Positions 52,463-60,960 of a stretch of DNA of 63,433 nt are shown here, in pieces (position 1 is the first letter of the stretch; each line of letters opens with the position of its first letter). A program made the position numbers and the translations under genes. This DNA is from Nocardioides zhouii (GTDB lineage Bacteria; Actinomycetota; Actinomycetes; Propionibacteriales; Nocardioidaceae). The notes under the pieces were generated by a model, which had not been told where the DNA came from, ran no database searches, and saw only the letters and a program-made list of their open reading frames with translations. The stretch covers positions 1 to 63,433 of the forward strand of contig NZ_SDWV01000026.1 of NCBI RefSeq assembly GCF_004137345.1, in the 5' to 3' direction.

Positions 52463-53635
52463 CTACTCGACAGGGAGACCCAGACCGCGCGCAATGAGCA
52501 TGCGCTGAACCTCCGAAGTGCCTTCGCCGATCTCCAGCACCTTCGCGTCGCGGTAGAAGCGAGTGACCGGGTACTCCTCCATGAACCCGTAGCCGCCGAA
52601 GACCTGGGTAGCGATCCGGGTCGCGGTGACGGCTGACTCAGTGGCGTAAACCTTGGCGACCGAGGCGGCCTGCTTGAACTCGCCATAGGGCGCTCCAGCA
52701 TCCTTCATGGCTGCCGCGCGGTAGGTCAGCATGCGGCTTGCCTGCAGCATGACTTCGAGGTCGGCAATCTGGAACGCGACGCCCTGCTTGCGGCCGATCG
52801 GGCCTCCGAAGGTCTGTCTCTCCCCGGCGTACTGCAGCGACATGTCGAGACACGCTTGAATGCAGCCGACACTCAGGGCGGAGATGGCGACCCTGCCGTC
52901 GTCGAGTGTCGCAAGGAACTGGGCGTACCCGCGGCCCTGGTCACCCAACAGGTGGTCTGCGGGTACGCGGACGTCTTGGAACGAAAGGGGGTGCGTGTCA
53001 GAGGCGTGCCAACCAAGCTTGTCGTAGGCCTTTTCCGCCACGAAACCTGGAGTCTTAGTGGGCAACATGATGGCCGAGATTTCTGCGGATCCGTCATCGC
53101 GTGTCCCCGTACGCGCTGTGACCGTCACCAGGCTGGTGATGTCGGAGCCTGAGTTGGTGATGAACTGCTTGGAGCCGTTGACCACCCACTGGCCGTCACG
53201 CAACTCGGCTTTGGTCTTGGTGGCGCCAGCGTCGGATCCCGCGCCCGGCTCGGTCAGCCCGAACCCTGCCAGCGTGTTCCCAGCGACCAGGTCGGGGAGC
53301 CACTGGTCCTTTTGTTCGGCGGTCCCGTAAGTCAGGATCGGGTTGATGCCTAGACCGACTGCGCCCTGCAGGGTGACGCCTATCGATTGGTCGACTCGGC
53401 CGAGTTCTTCGATCGCAAGACACAGACTGGTGAAGTCGCCGTCTTCTCCCGCACCGCCGTACTCTTCGGGAGCGGTCAGGCCGAAGAGGCCAAGTCTGCC
53501 CATCGTCTGCACCACATCTACTGGGAAGTGGCGCTCTCGATCCCAGCGCGCGGCGTGAGGCGCAATCTCAGCCTGCGCGAACTCGCGCACGCTCTGACGG
53601 AAATCTTCGTGCTCGCGGGACAACTCGAAGGACAT
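52463..53635 (-). CDS. Acyl-CoA dehydrogenase (FadE19/isovaleryl-CoA dehydrogenase-like)
   Basis: A 390-residue flavoprotein. Seen are TEPGAGSDAGATKTKAEL near 132, the FAD contact GSKQFITNSGSDI near 158, ERQTFGGPIGRKQGVAFQIADL near 275 and the C-terminal RDAKVLEIGEGTSEVQRMLI near 370. It is the first gene of the minus-strand leucine/isovalerate operon (dehydrogenase, MaoC, CitE, carboxylase beta, alpha, scoA, scoB). A 24-base palindrome lies 17 bases upstream of its start. Confidence 0.92.
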   Translation of the reverse strand: MSFELSREHEDFRQSVREFAQAEIAPHAARWDRERHFPVDVVQTMGRLGLFGLTAPEEYGGAGEDGDFTSLCLAIEELGRVDQSIGVTLQGAVGLGINPILTYGTAEQKDQWLPDLVAGNTLAGFGLTEPGAGSDAGATKTKAELRDGQWVVNGSKQFITNSGSDITSLVTVTARTGTRDDGSAEISAIMLPTKTPGFVAEKAYDKLGWHASDTHPLSFQDVRVPADHLLGDQGRGYAQFLATLDDGRVAISALSVGCIQACLDMSLQYAGERQTFGGPIGRKQGVAFQIADLEVMLQASRMLTYRAAAMKDAGAPYGEFKQAASVAKVYATESAVTATRIATQVFGGYGFMEEYPVTRFYRDAKVLEIGEGTSEVQRMLIARGLGLPVE

Positions 53636-53651
53636 ACCCGAACCGTAGCCA

Positions 53652-53675
53652 GGAGGTTAACGATCGCTAACCTCC
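53652..53675. promoter_or_regulatory. 24-base near-perfect palindrome upstream of the acyl-CoA dehydrogenase operon
   Basis: GGAGGTTA (53652-53659) and TAACCTCC (53668-53675) flank ACGATCGC, whose centre CGATCG is itself palindromic; only one of twelve pairs is mismatched. The position just upstream of the start codon fits a repressor site. Size and symmetry suit TetR-type regulators, one of which (Rv2506) controls the parallel locus in M. tuberculosis. Confidence 0.65.
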
Positions 53676-53734
53676 GTTCGGAGGTCACTGCTGCGTTTCA
53701 CCTCATCAGCGCACCGCGTGCTCAGCGCCGCCAC

Positions 53735-53932
53735 TCATAGGACCCATCGGCAGTCGTCCGAGAGGTATGGCTCGCACGTTAGGCATCGGTTTTCTGAGCA
53801 ACCCGCGCAACGTTCAAGTCGTTCTCCGCAGTCCTGGCAAAGCACACGTATGGCGGACTGAACCACGGACCAACCGGTCTTCGCTGGCGTTGCCCAAGAC
53901 GCTCGTCCGGGGGGCGGCTGTCGATCCGTCAT
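53735..53932 (-). CDS. Possible Cys-rich small protein
   Basis: From an ATG at 53932 the frame gives 65 residues; the C-terminal half has LCQDCGERLERCAGC and RCLTCEPYLSDDC, seven Cys in CxxC-like pairs, as in zinc ribbons. No clear Shine-Dalgarno. It lies alone between the acyl-CoA operon and the LacI gene. The rest of the 53640-54160 stretch holds nothing else I can support. Confidence 0.4.
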   Translation of the reverse strand: MTDRQPPPGRASWATPAKTGWSVVQSAIRVLCQDCGERLERCAGCSENRCLTCEPYLSDDCRWVL

Positions 53933-54161
53933 GGTTTCGGACTCCATCCAGGGCTGCGGGCGTGCACGGTTTGCAGCCCTAGTGTCGCTATCGGCCTTCT
54001 CCGACACTTTGTTTGATTCAGAAGAAGGCGCAACGAGGGTGTCCAGTGCCGCGCAAGCACCCGGGCCAGTTGCTGGCACAGCTAGCAGCCGATGGGGCCG
54101 ATTCGTGTGGGGGCTACTCGCGTTGCGCGAGGCTTCGGGTTGCGCTCTGCCGTTGCTCTGT

Positions 54162-55157
54162 TCAGTCGGACGCGCGCGCGATGAGTGTCACGGGTGCGCT
54201 AGTGATTGCAGGCTGTTTGCTGCCCACGCCGAGCGTCTCGGCCACGTTCGCCGCAATGACGGCCGCGTCCTGGGTTAAGTCGAACCGGACGCTGCTTAAC
54301 GGAGGTGCGGTGAGCGAAGCGATAGGTGTGTCGTCAACGCCAATGACGCCTAAATCCTCGGGAACGGAGATCCCCAGGGTTTGAGCGGCACTCAGGATGC
54401 CGACGGCGGTCATGTCGTTCCAGGCGCAGACTCCGATGCGGGACTCGTTCACTGCTCGCGCCGCGGTCAGCGCGTCTACGAACCCGTCAAGTTCGCCGTC
54501 GAGAACCACAACATCTGCGTCACCGATGCCGGCGGCGACGGTGAGGTTTCGGAACGCCCTGACACGTGCGTCGATGAATCGCTGGTTGCGCGGGTCGCGG
54601 ATGACCGCGTAGATCATTCTGCGGTAGCCACGGGCGATGAGCCTGTCGAGCTGGAGCTGCACGACGGTCGCTTGATCGATGCGTACGGTGTGTCCTTCGG
54701 GTCCGTCCAGTAGCCAGGCGCGGACCTCGGGGATGGTGGACATCGCCATCGCATCCCTGTCAGCGTCAGACAAGGGAGAAAAGGTGACCACGGCGGCCGC
54801 AGTCACCTTGCCCAGCAGCGACCCCAGGTGTCCGTGCCATTGTGGTCCCTCGTACCTCAAGCAGACGAAGCCTTCCTTGGAAATCAGAGTTCCAACTTCC
54901 TCTAGAAAATGGCCGAGCTCACCCGTCGTGTCCCAGTCCGGGAGGAGGAAGAGCACAACGTCACCGCGGCCGGCGCGTAGAGCCCGGGCCGCAGGGGACG
55001 GCTGGTAGCCGAGCTGACGGGCCGCCAGAAGGACCTGCTCGCGGGTGGCGGGGGTGATCCGCACATCGCTGCGATTGTTTAGTACGTAGCTCACCGTCGC
55101 GCGCGACACGCCGGCCTCCCGCGCCACGTCGGCGCTGGTCGGGGCGGTCTTGGACAC
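54162..55157 (-). CDS. LacI-family transcriptional regulator
   Basis: A 331-residue regulator from the GTG at 55157. The N-terminal LacI helix-turn-helix and hinge are ADVAREAGVSRATVSYVLNN and PATREQVLLAARQLGYQPSPA; the effector domain of the periplasmic-binding fold ends with LGVIGVDDTPIASLTAPPLSS, typical of the family. The upstream longer frame (to 55241) is low complexity. It follows the glycoside hydrolase gene on the same strand, 127 bases away. Two ACACGTGTAA-containing sites in the region 57987-58276 are likely its operators. Confidence 0.88.
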   Translation of the reverse strand: MSKTAPTSADVAREAGVSRATVSYVLNNRSDVRITPATREQVLLAARQLGYQPSPAARALRAGRGDVVLFLLPDWDTTGELGHFLEEVGTLISKEGFVCLRYEGPQWHGHLGSLLGKVTAAAVVTFSPLSDADRDAMAMSTIPEVRAWLLDGPEGHTVRIDQATVVQLQLDRLIARGYRRMIYAVIRDPRNQRFIDARVRAFRNLTVAAGIGDADVVVLDGELDGFVDALTAARAVNESRIGVCAWNDMTAVGILSAAQTLGISVPEDLGVIGVDDTPIASLTAPPLSSVRFDLTQDAAVIAANVAETLGVGSKQPAITSAPVTLIARASD

Positions 55158-55284
55158 GGAAACTTCTTTCGGTCGAGGTGGGTGGGCGCCGGTTCGAGCC
55201 CGGTGGCTGAGTGGATTCGTGCTCATTCTGCTCCGCGACATGTTGCCGAGGGGCAGCGCCTCGCTGAGGACACGCGTACGTGAA

Positions 55285-56268
55285 TTACCGCTGCTGGCGT
55301 TGTGGCAACCAGTCGTCCGGGGCGTCGATCAGCTCTAGGCGCGCGCCGTCGTTGGACCAGGCGACCCGGACAGGATCAGCGAGCTCCCCGACGAAGGCAC
55401 CGCTCTCGTCCAGGTTGCGGAAGGCCAGCAGGGACCATGCCGTCGTCGGATCTTGTATGAGGCGACCGCTGTAGACCGTCTCGTTGGTCAGGCGCCGTGC
55501 TTCGTCGATATTGAAGGCTTGCTTGCCGTCAGTGAGCGCGTACCAAATCCCGCCCCGTTGGCCCCTCGCGCGGCGTTCACCGCTCAGGGCTGCTGTGGGA
55601 CACGAGAAGATGAGGACTGCTCGGCCGTTGACGACCTCAGCTTGGAGCACTTCGAGGTGTCCGAAGCCGGCGCCGGGCAGAGTGAGCGGGGCTTGTTGTT
55701 GCCAGCTCCTCAGGTCGGAAGAGGTTGCGACCCCCACCACGCCTCGATTGTCGGGCGCTCCGTCCTTGTCGCGCGCCGTGATCAGCATCTGCCAGGGTCC
55801 GTCGGTAGAGGTGCGCGCAACCCAAGGGTCGCGGAACGCCTCCTCGTGCCACCCGTCGTCATCGAGTTTCTCGTACCAACGGGCATCGGCCTCGAGCACC
55901 AGGCCGGGACGTTTGTGCCATGTCATCAGGTCGGTCGAGGTGGCGGCCAGGATCTTTTGGACGAGACCGTGCTCGCGCCGGGCCACGCCGGTGTAGAACA
56001 TCCACCATCCGCCTTGGTCGTCCCGGATGACCGAACCCGTCCAAACGGCGAGGTCGTCTGCTGCCGGAGCGTCGGATGGGACGAGTGCGTCCGCGACTTC
56101 CGTCCATGAGCGAAGGTCTTCGCTGATCGCGTGCCCGATGGTTGCGCGCAGATGCCGACGGTCGGGATCATGCAGGGCGCGCGATGCTTTTAAAAAGAAC
56201 AGATGGTAGGTCGACTCGTCTCGGATCAACCAGAAGTCCCAGGTCCAAGAAGACGGAAGTCTGAGCAC
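55285..56268 (-). CDS. Five-bladed beta-propeller glycoside hydrolase (GH32/GH68-like)
   Basis: A 327-residue protein without a signal peptide. Signs of the GH32/43/68 propeller: WTWDFWLIRDESTYHLFFLKA at the N-terminus with the likely nucleophile Asp, the transition-state motif EAFRDPWVAR near 145, and a likely acid/base Glu in GHLEVLQAEVV near 207. GH32 and GH68 enzymes cleave fructosyl bonds such as in sucrose; GH43-type arabinose or xylose linkages are an alternative. GTG start with AAGGGG upstream. It sits 26 bases after the CocE-type esterase gene in the same unit. Confidence 0.75.
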   Translation of the reverse strand: MLRLPSSWTWDFWLIRDESTYHLFFLKASRALHDPDRRHLRATIGHAISEDLRSWTEVADALVPSDAPAADDLAVWTGSVIRDDQGGWWMFYTGVARREHGLVQKILAATSTDLMTWHKRPGLVLEADARWYEKLDDDGWHEEAFRDPWVARTSTDGPWQMLITARDKDGAPDNRGVVGVATSSDLRSWQQQAPLTLPGAGFGHLEVLQAEVVNGRAVLIFSCPTAALSGERRARGQRGGIWYALTDGKQAFNIDEARRLTNETVYSGRLIQDPTTAWSLLAFRNLDESGAFVGELADPVRVAWSNDGARLELIDAPDDWLPQRQQR

Positions 56269-56294
56269 AAGTAATCCCCTTCAGGGTGCCACGA

Positions 56295-57986
56295 TTATGC
56301 AACGTGGGAGTCGTCGGACCCGCCGGGCTTGCTCGGGACGGCGGGCAGGACGAGGCGGGCCGATGCAAGATCGATGGTGTGGTGGGTGGCCACCAGCGTG
56401 GTGCTTGATCCGAGCGACTCAGCGGTGCCTAGGTGTCGCTCGTAGTGGGGAAAGGCCCCTCCTGCCATGTGGAGGCGTAGTCGGTGGCCAACCTCGAAGC
56501 GGTAGGCCGTGGGGTCGAGGTGAAGGACCAACGGATGGTTGGGGAGTCGGTCCAATCGGACGAATCCATCGGTGACGTTGCGTGATTTGCCGTCGGGTGA
56601 CACGTCACTCACCCGGACGAAGAGGTCGCAGTGTGGGTTGTCGCTCGTGTGGTTGACCTCGAGGTACGGTGTTCCGATGACTTCGAGGGCCGAGTCCAGG
56701 GGCGCGCCAGTGAACGAGACCGTGTCATCGCGCATCGCAAGGGCACTGTCGTCCTGGTAACCCGAGCGAGACGGCGTGAGCATCCTGCCGCCCAGAGCGG
56801 GGGTCGGGTCCGATGGGTCATAGCAGAACGTGGCGCCTTCGCCGGCGGCCGCTGGCGTGAGCGCCAAGGCTCCGTCTGCGTGCGGGTGCACAACGTGTGC
56901 GGTCGTCGGAGGCGGCCACGCTTCCAGATTGCGCCACGTGTTGTCCCCGGCGACGCAGATGCTCACTGGGCTGGGACGCGACGAGGTAGCTCCGATCATG
57001 TGTTTGTCCAACCAGTCCAAAGCCTCGCCCAACAAGCGGGCCACCCCTTTGGTGCCCATCTCACCGTGAGTCCAGGGACCCACCGTCATAGCCACATCGA
57101 CACCTCGGCGACGCAAGTGTTGGTACTGCTCGAGGGTGTCGGTTATGAAGAGGTCCTGCCATCCGCCGGCGAGCATCACGGGAGTGGAGACCCGGTCTAG
57201 CGCACTGTTTACGTTGTAACTGGACCAGAACGAGTCGTCCGGATCGCGCCGGGTCGCCCACTCGCTAAACCAGGACCAGCGGTGTCCCGTGATCTCGTCC
57301 GCCGCCTCCTTTAGGGGCAGGGTCGAAAGTGCGGGCGTGACACGGCGCTCGACGCGCGAACCCCGGACCATTGAGCGCAACGTTGAGAAGTCTTCCTGAT
57401 GTGCGAGCTGCTCGCTCCATGTCAGGGCTAGCTCAAGGTTGAACGCGCCTTGGGCGTACAGGGCTCGCCTGAAGTCGGCTGGACCTGCCCAAATGACGGA
57501 GGTGACAAGCTCCGGCGGCGGGTCCATCAGCAGCGCCCACTGTGTGAAGCCGAAGTAGGACCCCCCCAGTGTGGCTAGGTTGCCGGCGAACCAGGGCTGT
57601 TGCCGCAGCCATGCCGCCGTGTCTGCGCCGTCTGATTCCTCATGGACGACGGGCTCGAATTTCCCGCCGGACCCGAAAGTGCCTCGCGTCCGGGCCAGGA
57701 CGACGTGGTAGCCGTTGCGGGCGAAGAAGCTTCCGAAGATTGCCGTGGTAAGGAAGTTCCACCCGTACGGGGAGCGCACGAGGATCGTTCCTTTGGCTGT
57801 CCCGGTCGGCGCTAGGTGGTCCGCTAAGAGGATGGTGCCGTCCCGCATGGGGATTTCTAGATCCGTTTCACGCCTCGCGTGCCCAGAGGCACCGGGTAGC
57901 CGGAGCGCTCGGCTCAAGAGCGGGTACACGCTCCGGTACCTCGGCGGGGCTCCGTAGTTTCGGTCGTCGAAGCTTCTCTGTGGCAC
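56295..57986 (-). CDS. CocE/NonD-family hydrolase (X-Pro dipeptidyl-peptidase S15 type)
   Basis: A 563-residue alpha/beta hydrolase with a C-terminal jelly-roll domain. The DLEIPMRDGTILLADHLAP start and LVRSPYGW oxyanion region are followed by the nucleophile Ser in LGGSYFGFTQWALL near 155, the acid in STPVMLAGGWQDLF near 285 and the His in VGPWTHGEMG near 315. Family members are acyl esterases (cocaine esterase) or X-Pro peptidases. No signal peptide, so it acts inside the cell. GTG start with AGGAG upstream. It is the first gene of the unit ending in the LacI gene and is divergent from the ABC transporter operon. Confidence 0.87.
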   Translation of the reverse strand: MPQRSFDDRNYGAPPRYRSVYPLLSRALRLPGASGHARRETDLEIPMRDGTILLADHLAPTGTAKGTILVRSPYGWNFLTTAIFGSFFARNGYHVVLARTRGTFGSGGKFEPVVHEESDGADTAAWLRQQPWFAGNLATLGGSYFGFTQWALLMDPPPELVTSVIWAGPADFRRALYAQGAFNLELALTWSEQLAHQEDFSTLRSMVRGSRVERRVTPALSTLPLKEAADEITGHRWSWFSEWATRRDPDDSFWSSYNVNSALDRVSTPVMLAGGWQDLFITDTLEQYQHLRRRGVDVAMTVGPWTHGEMGTKGVARLLGEALDWLDKHMIGATSSRPSPVSICVAGDNTWRNLEAWPPPTTAHVVHPHADGALALTPAAAGEGATFCYDPSDPTPALGGRMLTPSRSGYQDDSALAMRDDTVSFTGAPLDSALEVIGTPYLEVNHTSDNPHCDLFVRVSDVSPDGKSRNVTDGFVRLDRLPNHPLVLHLDPTAYRFEVGHRLRLHMAGGAFPHYERHLGTAESLGSSTTLVATHHTIDLASARLVLPAVPSKPGGSDDSHVA

Positions 57987-58131
57987 GGGCTGCTCCTCGC
58001 TGCTGCCAGCGTTCGATTGTGCGCTTAGGCACGGTGAACGTGCCCCTGCGCAACAGAGTGTGGGTGCGATGGTTACTCGTGTCAATGGACTGCACTACGT
58101 TTTCATCGCAGTCGCGAGTCCTGCTGGTTTG

Positions 58132-58213
58132 ACACGTGTAAGTGATCTACGTCACATGGGGATTGACGAACTGACGTGACGCTGCGCACACTCTGGTTAC
58201 ACGTGTAAGTGAT
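58132..58213. promoter_or_regulatory. Paired LacI-type operator candidates in a divergent promoter region
   Basis: ACACGTGTAAGTGAT occurs at 58132-58146 and again at 58199-58213. Each contains the palindrome ACACGTGT; the second extends to a perfect 12-base palindrome TTACACGTGTAA (58197-58208) with the central CG usual for LacI-family sites. A half-like ACACGTGA follows at 58221. The region lies between the esterase unit (-) and the ABC transporter operon (+), so one regulator could control both. TTGACA at 58129 overlaps the first site and may be a -35 box. Confidence 0.7.
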
Positions 58214-58276
58214 GCGCAGCACACGTGAGGGCGACTCCGCAGTCGCACCTGAGCCACGTCACACCTCAGATGGGAC

Positions 58277-59872
58277 ATGACCATGCTTCAAGTTCACGAC
58301 CGAATCAGCACTCGCAGCCGTTGGCGTCGCAACGCGGCCGCAACCCTGGCAGTCATCCTGTGCGCCGCACTGGCGGCGTGCAGCAACAGTACGAACGATG
58401 CCGACACTGGGGGCGACGACTCCGGCAAGGGCGGCACGTTCACCTTCGGCATCATCGGCGCGCCGCCCACCCTCAACCCGGCACTCGGCGACCCCGCGTA
58501 CAACCCCTTGTACCAGTGGGCCTACGAGCCCCTTGTGGTCCTCGAGCCCGACGGCACGTACTCCTCCGGACTCGCCGACAAGTTCGGTTACACCGACGAC
58601 GAGAACAAGGTGTACGAGGTCACCCTGCGCGAGGACCTGCAGTTCAGTGACGGCGAGACCCTCGACGCGGAGGCCTTGAAAACCTTCTTCACCTACGAGA
58701 AGAAGCAGAGCAGCAGCGCCGGTCTGCTGCTGGGCTCCGTCGAGTCGATGGAGGTGACTGACCCCCTGACAGTGCGTCTGACCTTGGGTCGGAGCGACCC
58801 CGGCTTCAGCTTCTACTTTGCCCAGGCCTTCGGTGCAGGCAACGTCATCAGCCCCAAGGCGATCAAGGACCCAGACACTCTCAACACGGGCACCGCTGGC
58901 GCCGGCCAGTACACGGCCGTCCCGGGCGAGACGGTCACTGGGGATCACTACACGTTTGAGAAAAACCCAAACTATTACGACCAGGACGCCATCCAGTTCG
59001 ACAAGGTCGTGGTCAAGATCATCGCCAACGCCTCCTCGATGCTGCAGGCGTTGAAGTCCGGACAAATCCAGGCGGCCTCTGCGGACATCACCACGCTGCA
59101 GACAGCGAAGTCGGATGGCATCAACGTGGTCTCGGCGCCGCAGACGCTCGTGGGTCTCAACTTCACGGATCGAACCGGGGAGCTCAGCGAACCCATGGGA
59201 GACGTCCGAGTCCGTCAGGCCCTTCAGATGGCTGTGGACCGCAAAGCCATCGCGCAAGGACTGCTCGGCGACGAGAGCCTCGCCCTGTCTCAATTCGCGC
59301 TTCCCGACACCCCGGGGTTCCTGCCGGAGCTCGAGGAGGAGATGGCCTACGACCCGGACAAGGCCCGCCAACTTCTGGCTGAGGCGGGATACCCGGACGG
59401 GTTCACGCTGAAGACCCTCACCACCCCGTTCAGCGGTTTGGACAAGATCACTGAGGCTATCGCCGGTGAACTCGCCAAGGTAGGAGTGACGCTCGAAATT
59501 ACCAGCAAGCCCACGCCGAACGACTACCTGCAGGCGATGCTGAGCAACGAGTACCCGGCCATTGCTCTGGGCTACGGACTCAACGACGCGAATAGCTTGT
59601 ATGCGGGTTTCATCAATCCTCAGGGGCCGTTCAATCCGGCGCACTACTCCGATTCTGAGCTGGACAAGCTCTACGCCACGTACTTTGCGACCCCGAGCGA
59701 GGAAGCGGGCGAGCTGGAGCAGGCGATCAACCAACGCCTGGTCGACCAGGGATGGGCGCTGCCCGTGCTTGGCACGCCCCTCGGCTACTACGTCGCGGAC
59801 GGCTTCAAGGGGCTCGAAGCGACGGCGCTGAACTCTGCCGTCCCTCACTTCACGGAACTGCGTCGCGGCTGA
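58277..59872 (+). CDS. Oligopeptide-type ABC transporter substrate-binding lipoprotein
   Basis: A 531-residue SBP_bac_5 (DppA/OppA) protein. Signal peptide: basic RSRWRRN, hydrophobic AAATLAVILCA, lipobox AALAAC with the lipid-modified Cys at 35. The mature part has GAPPTLNPALGDPAYNPLYQ, FSDGETLDAEALKTFF near 130 and DVRVRQALQMAVDRKAIA near 310. Such proteins bind peptides, but also nickel, glycosides or oligosaccharides. Gene neighbours point to a sugar ester or glycoside. A CATGACC-type start at 58277 is preceded by only a weak GGGA. Confidence 0.88.
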   Translation: MTMLQVHDRISTRSRWRRNAAATLAVILCAALAACSNSTNDADTGGDDSGKGGTFTFGIIGAPPTLNPALGDPAYNPLYQWAYEPLVVLEPDGTYSSGLADKFGYTDDENKVYEVTLREDLQFSDGETLDAEALKTFFTYEKKQSSSAGLLLGSVESMEVTDPLTVRLTLGRSDPGFSFYFAQAFGAGNVISPKAIKDPDTLNTGTAGAGQYTAVPGETVTGDHYTFEKNPNYYDQDAIQFDKVVVKIIANASSMLQALKSGQIQAASADITTLQTAKSDGINVVSAPQTLVGLNFTDRTGELSEPMGDVRVRQALQMAVDRKAIAQGLLGDESLALSQFALPDTPGFLPELEEEMAYDPDKARQLLAEAGYPDGFTLKTLTTPFSGLDKITEAIAGELAKVGVTLEITSKPTPNDYLQAMLSNEYPAIALGYGLNDANSLYAGFINPQGPFNPAHYSDSELDKLYATYFATPSEEAGELEQAINQRLVDQGWALPVLGTPLGYYVADGFKGLEATALNSAVPHFTELRRG

Positions 59873-59879
59873 CACATAT

Positions 59880-59914
59880 GGACTGGCGAGCCGGCACAGC
59901 CGGCTCGCCAGTCC
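59880..59914 (+). terminator. Perfect 16-base-stem hairpin between binding protein and downstream operon
   Basis: GGACTGGCGAGCCGGC (59880-59895) and its exact complement (59899-59914) enclose only ACA. It begins eight bases after the stop codon. In ABC operons such hairpins protect the binding-protein mRNA or stop most transcripts before the permease genes. Confidence 0.75.
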
Positions 59915-59955
59915 ACCACCGCCAATGAGCCAACCTTGCGAAAAGGCAGGACGAC

Positions 59956-60960
59956 ATGACCCTCGATGCTGACATGGCGCGAGTGCTCGAGGAGCAGCGC
60001 GCGCGCAGCCCACGCGCGGACGAGCAAACCACAGACATGCAAGGCCTTCTGGCGCAGCTGCGTCGACAGCACGAGGAGGGGGTGCAGTGGATGACCCCTC
60101 CAGCCGTTCGCGACCGGGTTTCGGACGTTGAGGACATTGGTCTCGAGGACGAAGAGGGCGCCCGCGTAGCTTCTCGCATCTACCGACCAGATGCGTACGG
60201 GCAGGGCACGCTCGTGTGGCTGCACGGCGGTGGCTGGATGACTGGAAGCCTCGAAACGGCTGACGTCGTTGCGCGTGCCCTGTGTGCCAGGGCAGGTCTT
60301 GTCGTGGTGTCCGTCGACTACCGGCTGGCACCCGAGCACCCGTGGCCCGCTGCCGTGGACGACGCACGCAACGCAGTGAATTGGGTGGCCAAAAAGGTAC
60401 GGTCGCGAGAGCTCCCGGGCCCAGTCCTCGTCGGCGGCGACAGTGCAGGCGGGAACATCGCGGCTGTGATCGCCCTCGAGCCAGACTTGAAGGACGTACT
60501 GGGGGGCCAAGTGTTGGTCTACCCGGCCGTGCGTCTTGACGCGGAACCGCCTGGCCTGCCGTCGCGCGCGGAGTACAAGGAAGGTTTCGGGCTAGAGCCC
60601 AACGCACTCGAGATCGCTGTACAGGCGTACGCCCCACGGGCACAAGACCGTACGGACCCGCGTGTCTCCCCGGGGCTGTCCACAGAACTTGCGGCCGCTC
60701 CGCCCACGATCGTGGTCACAGCGGGCTGCGATCCGCTTCGCGACGAGGGCAACGGCTACGCCGACGCTCTGCGCGCTGCCGGAGTGCCAGTCCAGCTCAT
60801 CGAGCTGCCGGGACTCATCCACGGGTGCCTGGATATGACTGGACAGTCGTCCGTCGCCGACCGCGCGGCCAGTGAAGTAGCGGCCGCGCTGAATAAGCTG
60901 GTCCGGGAGTACGCGAGCCCAGTTGACGCGCCCATGAGAAGCCGGAGGTCAGCGCCATGA
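59956..60960 (+). CDS. Alpha/beta hydrolase, hormone-sensitive-lipase type esterase
   Basis: A 334-residue esterase. The HSL oxyanion motif is WLHGGGWMTGS near 89, the nucleophile Ser lies in GGDSAGGNIAAV near 157, the acid Asp in TAGCDPLRDEGNGYADAL near 257 and the His in PGLIHGCLDM near 287. HSL enzymes cleave short acyl esters. Its presence inside a transporter operon is unusual and suggests that the imported substrate is an ester. The stop overlaps the permease start (ATGA). Confidence 0.88.
   Translation: MTLDADMARVLEEQRARSPRADEQTTDMQGLLAQLRRQHEEGVQWMTPPAVRDRVSDVEDIGLEDEEGARVASRIYRPDAYGQGTLVWLHGGGWMTGSLETADVVARALCARAGLVVVSVDYRLAPEHPWPAAVDDARNAVNWVAKKVRSRELPGPVLVGGDSAGGNIAAVIALEPDLKDVLGGQVLVYPAVRLDAEPPGLPSRAEYKEGFGLEPNALEIAVQAYAPRAQDRTDPRVSPGLSTELAAAPPTIVVTAGCDPLRDEGNGYADALRAAGVPVQLIELPGLIHGCLDMTGQSSVADRAASEVAAALNKLVREYASPVDAPMRSRRSAP

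Noticed and set aside
58259..60643. A 794-residue open frame on the minus strand opposite the binding-protein and HSL genes
   Set aside because: It is antisense to two genes with clear signal peptide and catalytic motifs. Its product is rich in Arg, Val, Gly and Leu without domains, as expected of shadow frames in GC-rich DNA.
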